From Methylophaga sp. (GTDB lineage Bacteria; Pseudomonadota; Gammaproteobacteria; Nitrosococcales; Methylophagaceae): a DNA stretch of 64,000 nt. Of this stretch, positions 32,013 through 41,131 are shown piece by piece; positions within the stretch are counted from its first letter, which is position 1; every line of letters begins with the position of its first letter. The position numbers and the translations under genes are program-made. The stretch lies in the NCBI GenBank assembly GCA_002733715.2, contig NVWQ02000053.1, forward strand, positions 124,001-188,000. The letters are read 5' to 3'. The notes under the pieces are model-generated. The model had not been told where the DNA came from. It was given only the letters and a program-made list of their open reading frames with translations, and made no database searches.

Positions 32013-34757
32013 ATGACAACAGTTGTTTTATCTATACTGGGCTTGATTATTGGCGGTATGGTTGCTGAGGAAGAGGGCCTTGTTATTGGGCTCTTTATCG
32101 GCCTGGCGTTTGGAATGATTTCATCATTAAAAGGACGTGTTCGGCAATTAGAACAAGTCTTAGTCAAGCTAAATGAGCGGGTTGAACAACCCACTGTGGA
32201 TCAAGTGCCACTTGAGTCAGTAACACCAAAAGAACCGCCCCCTAAAATCTCCGAAAATACATTTTCTTCCGTTCAAGCTAAGAAGGCGGATTATGTCGAT
32301 GTGATAGAGGCGTTACAATTTAACGATATATCAACAACAGTATCCGATACTGCATTTTCAACTAAAACAACAGAAACACAAGCTAGCCCTTCAGAGCGTG
32401 ACCTTGCTGAAAAAATCGTCCTTAAAGTAAAAACATTTTTCACCACGGGCAATGTGGTGGTCAAAGTGGGTGCCATTGTTTTATTCTTTGGTGTGGCATT
32501 CTTGCTGAAATATGCTGCTGAAAGAAGTATGTTTCCAATCGAATTACGTTTATTAATAGTGGCTGCTTTTGGCATTGCCATGTTGATCTTGGGTTGGCGT
32601 TTACGTGATGAAAAATTGGAATATGGTTTAGTGTTACAAGGTGTCGGTATTGGACTATTGTATTTAACCGTCTTTGCAGCCAGCAAGTTTTATCATGTAC
32701 TCCCTATCAGTTCATCACTTATTATGATGTTATTGCTGGTGGCATTATCAGGTTTACTATCAATCCGGCAAGATGCTAAATCGTTGGCAATATTTGGTAC
32801 GGTGGGCGGCTTTTTAGCACCGGTATTAATGTCTACCGGTGGCGGTAGTCATATTGCATTGTTCTCATATTATGCTGTTCTAAATGTAGGTATATTAGGC
32901 GTGGCATGGTTTAAATCTTGGCGCTTCCTAAACCTTATTGGTTTTGTCTTTACCTTTATTATTAGTGCAGCTTGGGGATATAAGGCATATCAACCTATGC
33001 ACTTTGCATCAACAGAATTCTTCTTAATTTTGTTTTTCTTTTTCTTCTTGGCTATTTCGATATTATTTGCCTTTAAAGAAGCACCTAAGCTTCGGCCTTA
33101 TGTTGATAGCACGATTGTTTTTGGTTTGCCTCTTGTGGCCTATGCCTTGCAAGGTGAGTTAGTTAAACCCTTTGAATATGGTGACGCGATTACAGCCGTT
33201 GCATTGGCTGTAATTTATTTAGTATTAGCCAAACAATTGTGGTTGCCAGAGAAAAAAGGTGTACGTTTATTAGCTGAATCATTCCTAGCTTTGGGGATAA
33301 CCTTCGCCAGTTTAGCTGTGCCGTTATTATTGGATGGTCGTTGGACAGCAGCGATTTGGTCGTTAGAAGGTGCAGCTTTAGTATGGATTGGTTTGTGTCA
33401 GTCACATATCGTCTCGCGAGGGTTTGGTTTATTGTTAGCCGTGGGAGCAGGCTTAGCGTTTATATCAGATAACTATCATCATTTAGCGGATAGCCTGCCG
33501 ATCTTAAATAGTGCTTTTATTGGCATGGTATTGGTGAGCTTATCCGGTATTTTAATCGCTTATTTATATGATAAATATCAGCAAAATTGTTATCAGTTCG
33601 AAAAACAACTGCCCATAGCCATCATAATGGTTATCTGGGGATTGTTCTGGTGGTATATTGCTGGCACTGCAGAGATAGAACGCTATGTTCATAGTGCTAG
33701 TGACGCAATAAAAGCGCTATTAGCATTTGTTGCGCTTACAACTTTTGTGCAAGCAGTAATAAGCCAGAAGCTTAAATGGCCAAGAATTACGTTGACATTC
33801 ATTTTGTATTTACCTGCAATAGCAATGATTTTATTCGGTACAATTCTGGAGAGAAATGGTTATGAAGGCCCATTTATAAATTTTGGCTATTTAGTTTGGC
33901 CGTTGGCTTTGTTCGTTCATTTGTTAGTGTTACGGAGAAAACAGCAAATATGGTCAAAGCTGATTCTCGACCTATGGCATGCTTCAGGATTAGTGATTGT
34001 TGCCTTCATCTTAAGCTGGGCTGTACATGACTGGCTGAAAAGTATTGTTGGATTTGCGCAAGCATGGGAATTGAGTGCACTCGCATTAGTGTTGATTGTT
34101 ATATCTGGGGGTCTTATGCGTAGAGGTAAACAAATTTCATGGCCAGTTAACCAATTTAAGCGAGCTTATTACACATGGGGCTTGTTGCCAATCATGCTAT
34201 TTTTGTTATTTTGGCAGCTGGTCGCCATGGGGTCTGCGGGTAAGCCTACGCCCTTTAGTTATATCCCCGTGCTCAATCCACTTGATATTACTCAGGCATT
34301 GGCATTTGCTGCGGTAGCGATTTGGTTATGGTTCATTAATAGGGAGGATGAAACACGCTTTATCGCGATGCCTTCTACAGTGCTCTATAGTGTGGTGGGA
34401 TTAATGAGCTTCGCGTGGTTAAATACGGTCATTGCTCGCTCGGTACATTTCTTTGCTAAAGTGCCGTATTCAAGTTATTCATTAATGAATTCATCTATTT
34501 ATCAATCAACAACTTCTATTGTTTGGAGTTTGATAGCCGTAATATTAATGACCTTTGCATCGAGAAAATCAATGCGGGCATTTTGGTTCGCAGGGGCAGG
34601 GTTGCTTGCCTTAGTTGTGATTAAGTTGTTCTTTGTGGATTTGGCTGAAAGTGATTCAATATCACGCATCATTTCATTCTTAGTTGTGGGTGGATTAATG
34701 TTATTGATTGGTTATTTGTCGCCATTACCTCCAAAAACGGAGAATTCTAAAAGTTGA
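32013..34757 (+). CDS. DUF2339 large polytopic membrane protein
   Basis: About 914 residues from ATG 32013 (AAGG at 32001-32004; a TTG six bases earlier is less likely). One N-terminal segment (LSILGLIIGGMVAEEEGLVIGLFIGLAFGM) is followed by a low-complexity linker with prolines and then about 25 hydrophobic segments. DUF2339 signatures are GNVVVKVGAIVLFFGVAFLLKYAAER and FGTVGGFLAPVLMSTGGGSH. The family has no established function. A single isolated copy lies just upstream of the pilin-like cluster, with its end 13 bases from the next start, so it may be co-transcribed with it. Confidence 0.87.
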   Translation: MTTVVLSILGLIIGGMVAEEEGLVIGLFIGLAFGMISSLKGRVRQLEQVLVKLNERVEQPTVDQVPLESVTPKEPPPKISENTFSSVQAKKADYVDVIEALQFNDISTTVSDTAFSTKTTETQASPSERDLAEKIVLKVKTFFTTGNVVVKVGAIVLFFGVAFLLKYAAERSMFPIELRLLIVAAFGIAMLILGWRLRDEKLEYGLVLQGVGIGLLYLTVFAASKFYHVLPISSSLIMMLLLVALSGLLSIRQDAKSLAIFGTVGGFLAPVLMSTGGGSHIALFSYYAVLNVGILGVAWFKSWRFLNLIGFVFTFIISAAWGYKAYQPMHFASTEFFLILFFFFFLAISILFAFKEAPKLRPYVDSTIVFGLPLVAYALQGELVKPFEYGDAITAVALAVIYLVLAKQLWLPEKKGVRLLAESFLALGITFASLAVPLLLDGRWTAAIWSLEGAALVWIGLCQSHIVSRGFGLLLAVGAGLAFISDNYHHLADSLPILNSAFIGMVLVSLSGILIAYLYDKYQQNCYQFEKQLPIAIIMVIWGLFWWYIAGTAEIERYVHSASDAIKALLAFVALTTFVQAVISQKLKWPRITLTFILYLPAIAMILFGTILERNGYEGPFINFGYLVWPLALFVHLLVLRRKQQIWSKLILDLWHASGLVIVAFILSWAVHDWLKSIVGFAQAWELSALALVLIVISGGLMRRGKQISWPVNQFKRAYYTWGLLPIMLFLLFWQLVAMGSAGKPTPFSYIPVLNPLDITQALAFAAVAIWLWFINREDETRFIAMPSTVLYSVVGLMSFAWLNTVIARSVHFFAKVPYSSYSLMNSSIYQSTTSIVWSLIAVILMTFASRKSMRAFWFAGAGLLALVVIKLFFVDLAESDSISRIISFLVVGGLMLLIGYLSPLPPKTENSKS

Positions 34758-34770
34758 TAGGGAGTCTGTA

Positions 34771-35193
34771 ATGAGTAAAAAATGGCTTATAGCAGTATTA
34801 GTTATAGTAATACTTGTTGTTACTTGGAATCATGAAAAGCGGCAGGCTATAAATGCTGCAATGCTGACTCAAGGCTTTGAAGTTTCGACCCTATTACGTT
34901 TTGCATCGAAGGAATATTTTGATGGAATGGGTGAGTTACCATCATCGAATGCACAGCTAGGAATGGGTGCTCCAGAAGATTATTCTAATCTAGCTTTGCA
35001 TTCGGCTAGCATCATAGAAGGTGGCACTATCGAATTAGTTTATAAGGTGAATACGGGAATAGAGGGTGGCATTATTCGCTATGTGCCGACTATTGTTCCG
35101 GGCATGATTAAATGGTCATGTGAAACACCTGATTATGTTGATATTGCTGATTACTTTTTGTGTGAATATGTTCCCGTCGTAGAGGGGGGGTAA
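34771..35193 (+). CDS. Pilin-like membrane-anchored protein
   Basis: About 140 residues from ATG 34771 (GGGAG at 34760-34764). One N-terminal hydrophobic helix (WLIAVLVIVILVVTW) is followed by a globular domain with the layout of type IV pilin C-terminal domains: a helix (AAMLTQGFEVSTLLRFASKEYFDGMGELPSSNAQLG), GTIELVYKVNTGIEGGIIRYVP, then IKWSCETPDYVDIADYFLCEY with two cysteines placed like the pilin D-loop. There is no class III leader peptide with the G|F-T-L-x-E cleavage motif, so it probably stays membrane-bound. One-base TAATG overlap with the next gene, its paralogue. Confidence 0.6.
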   Translation: MSKKWLIAVLVIVILVVTWNHEKRQAINAAMLTQGFEVSTLLRFASKEYFDGMGELPSSNAQLGMGAPEDYSNLALHSASIIEGGTIELVYKVNTGIEGGIIRYVPTIVPGMIKWSCETPDYVDIADYFLCEYVPVVEGG

Positions 35194-37805
35194 TGGAACA
35201 ATCTAGTCCAACTAAATGGTGGGCGATAGGCTTATTACTTACCTTTGTCATTGTCGGTTTATGGGGATATCGGCAGCAGTCCAATCAAACGATATTTGAT
35301 ACTGTATATATCGCTCAAGGGTTTGAGACAGGAGTGTTGTTAAAACAGGCGGTGGCTTATCATTATGCCTATGAGGGAAAGCTCCCAGAGTCAAATGACG
35401 ATGTGGATTTAGGATCTCCCGATATTTATGCGAATGGTTCATTACAAACAGCAGCAATTATTGAAAATGGCATAATTGAGCTTACTTATGATGCTAAGAG
35501 TGGTGTAGATGGAGGTGTGGTTAGATTAGTTCCCACCGTTGTGCCCGGCATGCTTAATTGGCAGTGTGAAACACATGATTATCAAACTATTTCTAAATAT
35601 ATGCCGCAATGCCTCTTTATTGATGATGCTAAGACCGAAGTAGTCATCGCTGAACAAGTGAGAAATATTTTACCTATTAGCAGAACAGATAAACCTAATT
35701 CTGAGACTCAAACTGTCGTAGTTAATATTAACGATCTTCAATGTGATGACAAAAATAAGCCCATGTTATTGGGCGCTACGTTCACTCGGAAAGTTGTTAA
35801 TGCCGTACCTATTGACCATTTGCAATCACTGGGGCTTCGTCAGCAAGAACTCTATTTCTATAGCACTGTTGTTGGAGGAATGGAGCAAAAAATAAGTCAC
35901 CGATGGTTGTTTAATAATCAACCGATGCAGGAACAAAATTTCACATTAGGAGATGATCAGTTTCCTGTTTGGTCTAAACAATTATTGGCTAATAAACAGG
36001 GTGACTGGGAAGTTCAGGTATGGGCGCAAGGTTGCTTATTAGAACGCTTCTCTATTGCAAGCAGTAATAAAAAAAATGAAGCTCAAATAATTGGCATAGA
36101 TAAAAGCCATTCATGGCATAAGCCCGAAGATGTACTTGATACCATTATTATCAATAGTGCCAATGCATTGGTTGCTGACCAGCATTATGTTGCACAAAGC
36201 TGGATGATTAATAATAACTATTGGGATAAAGAGCGAGAGGTATCTGGTGTTTATAGTGATGACATAACGAATTATATTCGCTCTGGTGATGGTTCTGTCT
36301 TTACGCAAACAAAAGGTAAGTTTAACTATGATCGTCGGAATGCAAAGGGCGATACACCTTTAATAGAAGCAATAAAAGCTGGGCAAGAACAAATTGCTAT
36401 CAGCTTGTTAAGTAATGGTGCTAATCCCTTTATCCGAGGCGTTGATGGCTCTAAACCCTATAATTTAGCAGTTGAACGAAATATGGATGAGTTAACGGCT
36501 GCTATGCTGGGGTTTGCAGAAACTGAAGAACTTTGGGTTCAAGGTAAAAGTGAACGCTTTCATGCGGGCATGATGAATCGAATTATGAGTTATCAAAAAT
36601 GGCAGCAGCGAAATGCATTAGGTGATACGCCTTTATTGTTAGCAGCAAGGCTAGATAATGATTGGGCTGTGGCGGTGTTGCTACAAAAACAAAGAAAAAC
36701 GGATACATTGAATCTTAACGCCATGCAGTTAAATCCATTTATCAATGATCATATAGGAAAGCGAGCTAATGAATTAGCCCAAGAACAAGATAATATGTTT
36801 GCAGAGGCCTTGATTGAAAAATATCAAAGTGAAAGCAAAGCGCCTTGGCAAATAATTGAATCGGCTATTAGCACAGGAATGAAAGGTGACCGACCACTTG
36901 ATTGTGTTGCTAAACAAGATTTAGAAAAATCTGTGACCTTTTATTACTACAATCGACTAATGGACACATCAACTCAAACGTTACGCCACAAATGGTTTTA
37001 TCAAAATAGATTGATTAAAGATGTGCAACCCAATGTAGGTAGCAAAAAAGACGTAATTTTTTCAAGTCATACACTTACCGAAATTGATAAAGGCTATTGG
37101 CATATTGAATTAGTGAATGAACAAGGTGATGTACTGGATAGAATGAAACTCAGTTATGGTGAGCGATATACTGGAGGTGGTGGCACGCCATTATCAACTC
37201 CCTGCTTAGGACCAAAACGCGCTTTATCTAGCTTGATTTCAGGTTGGCAAGATCCCAAGCTGATTGCCGAGTTATTGGATGCAATGGATGATTTTAATCC
37301 GACGGTGTCAACGGGATTAGCTACGGCAATTTCATCCGCTAATATTTCTGCAGTACGATTACTTCTAGAGCATGGTGTTAATATTAATACGCCGTTACGC
37401 ACTTCTGGTCATCAAAAACCACCATTATTACTAGCAGTTCAAAGTGGCAATCCCATCATGGTGAAATATTTGTTACATCGTGGTGCCGATGTTAATCAAC
37501 AGGGGTGGGGTAACTCAACGGCATTGTATCAAGCTGTAGTAGAGCGAAATTATGAAATTATGGCCTTATTGTTAGAACACGGTGCCGATCCCACGCTGAT
37601 AAGTAGTTATGTTGATAGTTTACCGCTTATTAAGGCAGCAAATACTTGTGATATTGATTCTATGACAATACTGCATGAACATGGCGCTAGCTTCGAACAA
37701 AAAACTAAAAAAGGCATCACAGCATTGGATATCGTCAATCGAGATTGTAGAACCTCAGGAAATTGGCAGAAAATTGAAACATTGACAATACAAGCCTTAA
37801 ATTAA
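35193..37805 (+). CDS. Multidomain pilin-like / DUF2914-like / ankyrin protein
   Basis: An 870-residue protein with a novel-looking domain order. Membrane helix about 9-27. Pilin-like domain about 30-141 (GIIELTYDAKSGVDGGVVRLVP, then LNWQCETHDY and a second Cys), clearly paralogous to the previous gene. First DUF2914-like beta domain about 215-290 (LYFYSTVVGGMEQKISHRWLF...GDWEVQVW). Ankyrin-like repeats about 378-440 and 470-540 (GDTPLIEAIKAGQEQIAISLLSNGANP). Second DUF2914-like domain about 572-655 (RHKWFYQNRLI...KGYWHIELV). Further ankyrin repeats about 705-850. With one N-terminal anchor the bulk should be periplasmic. It probably binds proteins or the envelope; no enzyme motif is seen. 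Confidence 0.65.
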   Translation: MEQSSPTKWWAIGLLLTFVIVGLWGYRQQSNQTIFDTVYIAQGFETGVLLKQAVAYHYAYEGKLPESNDDVDLGSPDIYANGSLQTAAIIENGIIELTYDAKSGVDGGVVRLVPTVVPGMLNWQCETHDYQTISKYMPQCLFIDDAKTEVVIAEQVRNILPISRTDKPNSETQTVVVNINDLQCDDKNKPMLLGATFTRKVVNAVPIDHLQSLGLRQQELYFYSTVVGGMEQKISHRWLFNNQPMQEQNFTLGDDQFPVWSKQLLANKQGDWEVQVWAQGCLLERFSIASSNKKNEAQIIGIDKSHSWHKPEDVLDTIIINSANALVADQHYVAQSWMINNNYWDKEREVSGVYSDDITNYIRSGDGSVFTQTKGKFNYDRRNAKGDTPLIEAIKAGQEQIAISLLSNGANPFIRGVDGSKPYNLAVERNMDELTAAMLGFAETEELWVQGKSERFHAGMMNRIMSYQKWQQRNALGDTPLLLAARLDNDWAVAVLLQKQRKTDTLNLNAMQLNPFINDHIGKRANELAQEQDNMFAEALIEKYQSESKAPWQIIESAISTGMKGDRPLDCVAKQDLEKSVTFYYYNRLMDTSTQTLRHKWFYQNRLIKDVQPNVGSKKDVIFSSHTLTEIDKGYWHIELVNEQGDVLDRMKLSYGERYTGGGGTPLSTPCLGPKRALSSLISGWQDPKLIAELLDAMDDFNPTVSTGLATAISSANISAVRLLLEHGVNINTPLRTSGHQKPPLLLAVQSGNPIMVKYLLHRGADVNQQGWGNSTALYQAVVERNYEIMALLLEHGADPTLISSYVDSLPLIKAANTCDIDSMTILHEHGASFEQKTKKGITALDIVNRDCRTSGNWQKIETLTIQALN

Positions 37806-37818
37806 TTGAGATTGATTA

Positions 37819-38199
37819 ATGAATTATTATCTTAAGCAACTTCTATTGTTATTACTATTATCGCCATCATTAGCTTCTGCATCTGGAGGAGAGGGAATGG
37901 AAACGCTAGTAGTCTGGGTCTATACCATTGTGGTAGTTGCCCATGGTGCTTTTTCTCTGTTACTACGTAACCTTCTTATGTATAAGTATTTATGGCTAGT
38001 CATTGTTTCTTTACTATTTAGTGTGGCAGCACTAGTGCTGTGGACAATGTTATTTACTATCGTTAAAGACTTCATGCCGGATGATACTAAGCTTATTGTG
38101 GCATCAGCCGCTGGCTTAATAATTTATCTTACGATTGTTATTTGGGCAATAATTACACCTATAAAACAATATAACCACATTAGGTGCAATGATGAATAA
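37819..38199 (+). CDS. Small membrane protein, paralogue of the next gene
   Basis: A 126-residue protein with a signal peptide (LLLLLLLSPSLASASGGEG) and about three further membrane helices (VVWVYTIVVVAHGAFSLLL, YLWLVIVSLLFSVAALVLW, LIVASAAGLIIYLTIVIWA), ending ITPIKQYNHIRCNDE. I do not recognise a family. It lies 13 bases after the ankyrin protein and overlaps the next gene, which has the same layout (signal peptide, HG at the end of the first helix, and a PIKQY tail). Confidence 0.6.
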   Translation: MNYYLKQLLLLLLLSPSLASASGGEGMETLVVWVYTIVVVAHGAFSLLLRNLLMYKYLWLVIVSLLFSVAALVLWTMLFTIVKDFMPDDTKLIVASAAGLIIYLTIVIWAIITPIKQYNHIRCNDE

Positions 38200-38641
38200 G
38201 CGTATAAGTTGTTTAGGCTTACTGTTATTGGCGCCATCACTGGCACATGCCCATGGTTTTGGTTTAATGTTTGAATGGATAGCCGCTGGTGTTTATGTGG
38301 GGATAACGTTGGTTCATGGCAGTATTATTTTCTTATTACGCTGGAAAGTATTATTTAAACATCTATGGTTAACGTCATTATCTTTATTTGTTAGTGTTGC
38401 TATGTTGTTATTAGGTTTTGTAATCGTGGGAGATTTTTATACTAATTACATGGAACCGCGTTATCTCCCTAAGAAAAAAGATGAATTTATCCTGATCTTC
38501 ATTCTTGTAATCGTGAGCATGCTAGCAATTCTCTGGTTATTTAGTTTGCCCATAAAACAATACCAACAGTTATCTAATAAAAGTGGTGAAACTACAATCT
38601 CAATTAATGAAGCTTTAGGTATTAACAATGATAAAGGATAA
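38189..38641 (+). CDS. Small membrane protein, paralogue of the preceding gene
   Basis: A 150-residue protein: signal peptide (LGLLLLAPSLAHAHGFG), helices IAAGVYVGITLVHGSIIFLL, LWLTSLSLFVSVAMLLLGF and LIFILVIVSMLAILWLF, then SLPIKQYQQLSNKSG. The shared HG and PIKQY motifs show that it and the preceding gene arose by duplication. Function unknown. The start is one of two adjacent ATGs (38189 or 38192). The overlap with the upstream gene is about 11 bases. Confidence 0.6.
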   Translation: MMNKRISCLGLLLLAPSLAHAHGFGLMFEWIAAGVYVGITLVHGSIIFLLRWKVLFKHLWLTSLSLFVSVAMLLLGFVIVGDFYTNYMEPRYLPKKKDEFILIFILVIVSMLAILWLFSLPIKQYQQLSNKSGETTISINEALGINNDKG

Positions 38642-38644
38642 CAA

Positions 38645-38845
38645 ATGAAAACAATCACTTTAATATGCGCCATTTTATGGGCAATGGCGACATTGTTTAG
38701 TATGTATAATATGATCATTGGTGAATCATCGATTTTTAATCTATTTCCTTTATCACCAATATATGCCATTCAATCTATAGTGTGGTTTTTTGTGCATGGT
38801 GCAACGGCAGGTTTTTTCTATGTACTTTGGACAAAACAAAGTTAA
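38645..38845 (+). CDS. Very small membrane protein (unknown)
   Basis: A 66-residue protein with two hydrophobic segments (ITLICAILWAMATLFSMYNMII and IYAIQSIVWFFVHGATAGFFYVLW). It again contains an HG at the end of a helix, like the two preceding genes. It starts 3 bases after the previous stop, so it is probably the last gene of the pilin-like/ankyrin cluster. No known family recognised. Confidence 0.5.
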   Translation: MKTITLICAILWAMATLFSMYNMIIGESSIFNLFPLSPIYAIQSIVWFFVHGATAGFFYVLWTKQS

Positions 38846-38895
38846 ACCTTCATCATTTTGCCGTAGAATGTACTCATTAGTGAATGGAGAGTGAC

Positions 38896-39135
38896 ATGTT
38901 AGATACTAAAAAAATTGAAGAAGTAATTCAAACCATTAGTGATGCAATGCCATCGGGATTAACCGGTTTGCAAGCTGATGTTGAAAAAAATGTGCGTGCT
39001 GCAATGAGTTCAACTTTTGCTAAGCTGGATCTAGTGACGCGAGAAGAATTTGATGTGCAAACGCAAGTTTTACACCGCACCCGTGAAAAATTAGAAGCAC
39101 TTGAAAAAATTGTCTCAGAACTAGAACAAAAATAA
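38896..39135 (+). CDS. ubiK: UbiK, ubiquinone biosynthesis accessory factor
   Basis: About 79 residues from ATG 38896 (GGAGAG at 38886-38891); an ATG 12 bases upstream is less consistent with the family start. LDTKKIEEVIQTISDAMPSGLTGLQADVEKNVRAAMSS and then LDLVTREEFDVQTQVLHRTREKLEALEKIVSELE match the YqiC/UbiK family: an amphipathic helix plus a trimeric coiled coil that supports the aerobic ubiquinone-synthesis complex with UbiJ. Confidence 0.92.
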   Translation: MLDTKKIEEVIQTISDAMPSGLTGLQADVEKNVRAAMSSTFAKLDLVTREEFDVQTQVLHRTREKLEALEKIVSELEQK

Positions 39136-39144
39136 GAGAACAAA

Positions 39145-39459
39145 ATGTCTGAATTTAATAATGTAACCATTACCCGTGAAGCCAATGTTTATTTTGATGG
39201 CAATGTAACTAGTCGAACAGTCACGTTTGATGATGGGACAATAAAAACACTAGGTATTATGATGCCGGGTGATTATACCTTTGGCACAGACAAAGCCGAG
39301 GTGATGGAGATTTTAGCTGGCGAACTTGTTTACCGCCTTGATGGTAGTGATGAGTGGGTTGCTATTAAAGGTGGTGAAGAGTTCAATGTGCCAAGTAATT
39401 CTTCATTTGATTTGAAGGTGGCTCAATTAACAGATTATTGTTGCTCTTATATTGACTAA
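39145..39459 (+). CDS. ppnP: PpnP-type pyrimidine/purine nucleoside phosphorylase
   Basis: A 104-residue cupin-fold protein. [58 protein letters not shown] and [17 protein letters not shown] are diagnostic of the UPF0345/PpnP family, which phosphorolyses several nucleosides. Length equals the E. coli protein (94) with a short extension. The start lies 9 bases after the ubiK stop. Confidence 0.93.
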   Translation: MSEFNNVTITREANVYFDGNVTSRTVTFDDGTIKTLGIMMPGDYTFGTDKAEVMEILAGELVYRLDGSDEWVAIKGGEEFNVPSNSSFDLKVAQLTDYCCSYID

Positions 39460-39488
39460 GATTATGATGAATCCAAGGATGGTGAATA

Positions 39489-40994
39489 GTGAGTTTAGCA
39501 ACAGTATATAGCCGATCAATTAGCGGAATTAATGCACAAGCCGTTACCGTTGAAGTGCATTTGTCTAATGGGCTACCAAGTTTAAATATAGTTGGCATGG
39601 CTGAAACAGCGGTTAAAGAAAGCAAAGATCGCGTGCGATCAGCCATTATTAACTCACAGTTTAATTTTCCACAACAACGCACCACCATCAATCTTGCGCC
39701 AGCCGATCTTCCTAAAGAAGGAGGGCGGTTTGATCTGCCAATCGCATTAGGTATTTTGGCCGCATCGGGACAAATACCACTGAGTGCTTTGACTGATAAA
39801 GAGTTTATTGGTGAACTAGGGCTAACAGGCGAATTACGTGCTGTTCGAGGCGTATTACCTACAATTTTAGCTACACTGAAAGCCAAGCGAACAATGGTTT
39901 TGCCAGAGGGCAATAGCGCCGAGGCAGCATTGGTTGAAAATGCCAATTGTTTTGGTGCGGATAGTTTGTTAGCAGTCTGTGCGCATTTGCACGGCCAGCA
40001 ACAGTTAGATATGGCTGTACGGTTAGAAAAAAGTAATAGCGTAGACTATCCTGATCTTGCCGATGTGCGAGGCCAAGCTCATGCTAGACGAGCAATAGAG
40101 GTGGCGGCCGCTGGCGGTCATTCATTATTATTTAGCGGTCCACCAGGAACGGGGAAAACGATGCTAGCTAGTCGATTGCCCAGTCTAATGCCTGAAATGA
40201 CGGAATTAGAAGCAGTGGGTACCGCAACGGTTCACTCTATTTCAACGCGAGGCTTCAATGTTGAGCAGTGGAGACAACGCCCATTTCGCTCTCCGCATCA
40301 CACGGCTTCGGCAGTGGCAATGGTGGGCGGCGGCAGTCCACCTCAACCGGGTGAAATTTCATTAGCTCATAATGGTATTTTATTTCTGGATGAATTGCCG
40401 GAATTCGATAGAAAGGTATTAGAAGTTCTGCGTGAACCGATAGAGTCAGGTAAAATCACCATCTCGCGGGCAGCACACCAAGCAGAATTTCCGGCTCGCT
40501 TCCAATTAGTGGCGGCGATGAATCCCTGTCCATGTGGTTATTTGGGGCAAGCGCGCTGTCATTGCACCGAAGACCAAGTGCGGCGATATAAAGCTAAAGT
40601 ATCGGGTCCACTGATGGATCGTATTGATATGTTGGTCGAAGTGCCGCCCGTAGCAAAAGTAATGTTGCGTCCAGCGGCAACAGGCCAACAAGAAGAAGAT
40701 AGTGTTACTGTGCGAGGGCGAGTTGTTGCGGCAAGAAAGCGGCAGATGCAGCGTGCCGGTAAAGCTAATTATTTATTAGAACATAAAGAGTTACAGGAAT
40801 ACTGTCCATTGAGTGAAAGTGATTATCAGTTATTAGAACAAGCCATTAGCCGCTTATGTTTATCGGCGCGTGCTTATCATCGTATTTTAAAAGTAGCCAG
40901 AACGATTGCTGATTTAGCTGGCTCTGAACAAATTCAAACGCCACATTTAAGCGAAGCCATCGGCTATCGTCGTCTAGATACTATTGCTAATTAA
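39489..40994 (+). CDS. comM: ComM/YifB, Mg-chelatase-like AAA+ helicase
   Basis: A 501-residue protein with a GTG start. It has the N-terminal subunit-like domain (SRSISGINAQAVTVEVHLSNGLPSLNIVGM), Walker A LLFSGPPGTGKTMLASRLP, HHTASAVAMVGGGSPPQPGEISLAHNGILFLDELPEF with Walker B, the zinc-like NPCPCGYLGQARCHC motif and the C-terminal Mg_chelatase domain. ComM drives branch migration during integration of transformed DNA in naturally competent Gammaproteobacteria, although many non-competent species keep it. Convincing full length. Confidence 0.95.
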   Translation: MSLATVYSRSISGINAQAVTVEVHLSNGLPSLNIVGMAETAVKESKDRVRSAIINSQFNFPQQRTTINLAPADLPKEGGRFDLPIALGILAASGQIPLSALTDKEFIGELGLTGELRAVRGVLPTILATLKAKRTMVLPEGNSAEAALVENANCFGADSLLAVCAHLHGQQQLDMAVRLEKSNSVDYPDLADVRGQAHARRAIEVAAAGGHSLLFSGPPGTGKTMLASRLPSLMPEMTELEAVGTATVHSISTRGFNVEQWRQRPFRSPHHTASAVAMVGGGSPPQPGEISLAHNGILFLDELPEFDRKVLEVLREPIESGKITISRAAHQAEFPARFQLVAAMNPCPCGYLGQARCHCTEDQVRRYKAKVSGPLMDRIDMLVEVPPVAKVMLRPAATGQQEEDSVTVRGRVVAARKRQMQRAGKANYLLEHKELQEYCPLSESDYQLLEQAISRLCLSARAYHRILKVARTIADLAGSEQIQTPHLSEAIGYRRLDTIAN

Positions 40995-41015
40995 CGTACT
41001 TTAGACAAATTTTTC

Positions 41016-41090
41016 GTCATTCCGGCAGGCTTTTTAGCCGGAATCTGTTTTCTAATTATTAGATTCCCGCTAACAGCATGCGGGAATGAC
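41016..41090. repeat. Nested-hairpin dispersed repeat, copy 2 (comM-rep gap)
   Basis: Outer ends GTCATTCCGGC and GCGGGAATGAC enclose two inner hairpins: CCGGC...GCCGG at the left and CCCGC...GCGGG at the right. Same architecture as the copies at 15.4, 45.2, 58.6 and 61.8 kb. It may also act as the comM terminator. Confidence 0.8.
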
Positions 41091-41131
41091 AGAGTTGTTA
41101 ACTTGAACCATTTTTCACATCAGATTATTTA

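Noticed and set aside
39383-39946. Minus-strand frame of 187 codons over ppnP/comM
   Set aside because: It crosses two well-conserved plus-strand genes and shows no protein features.
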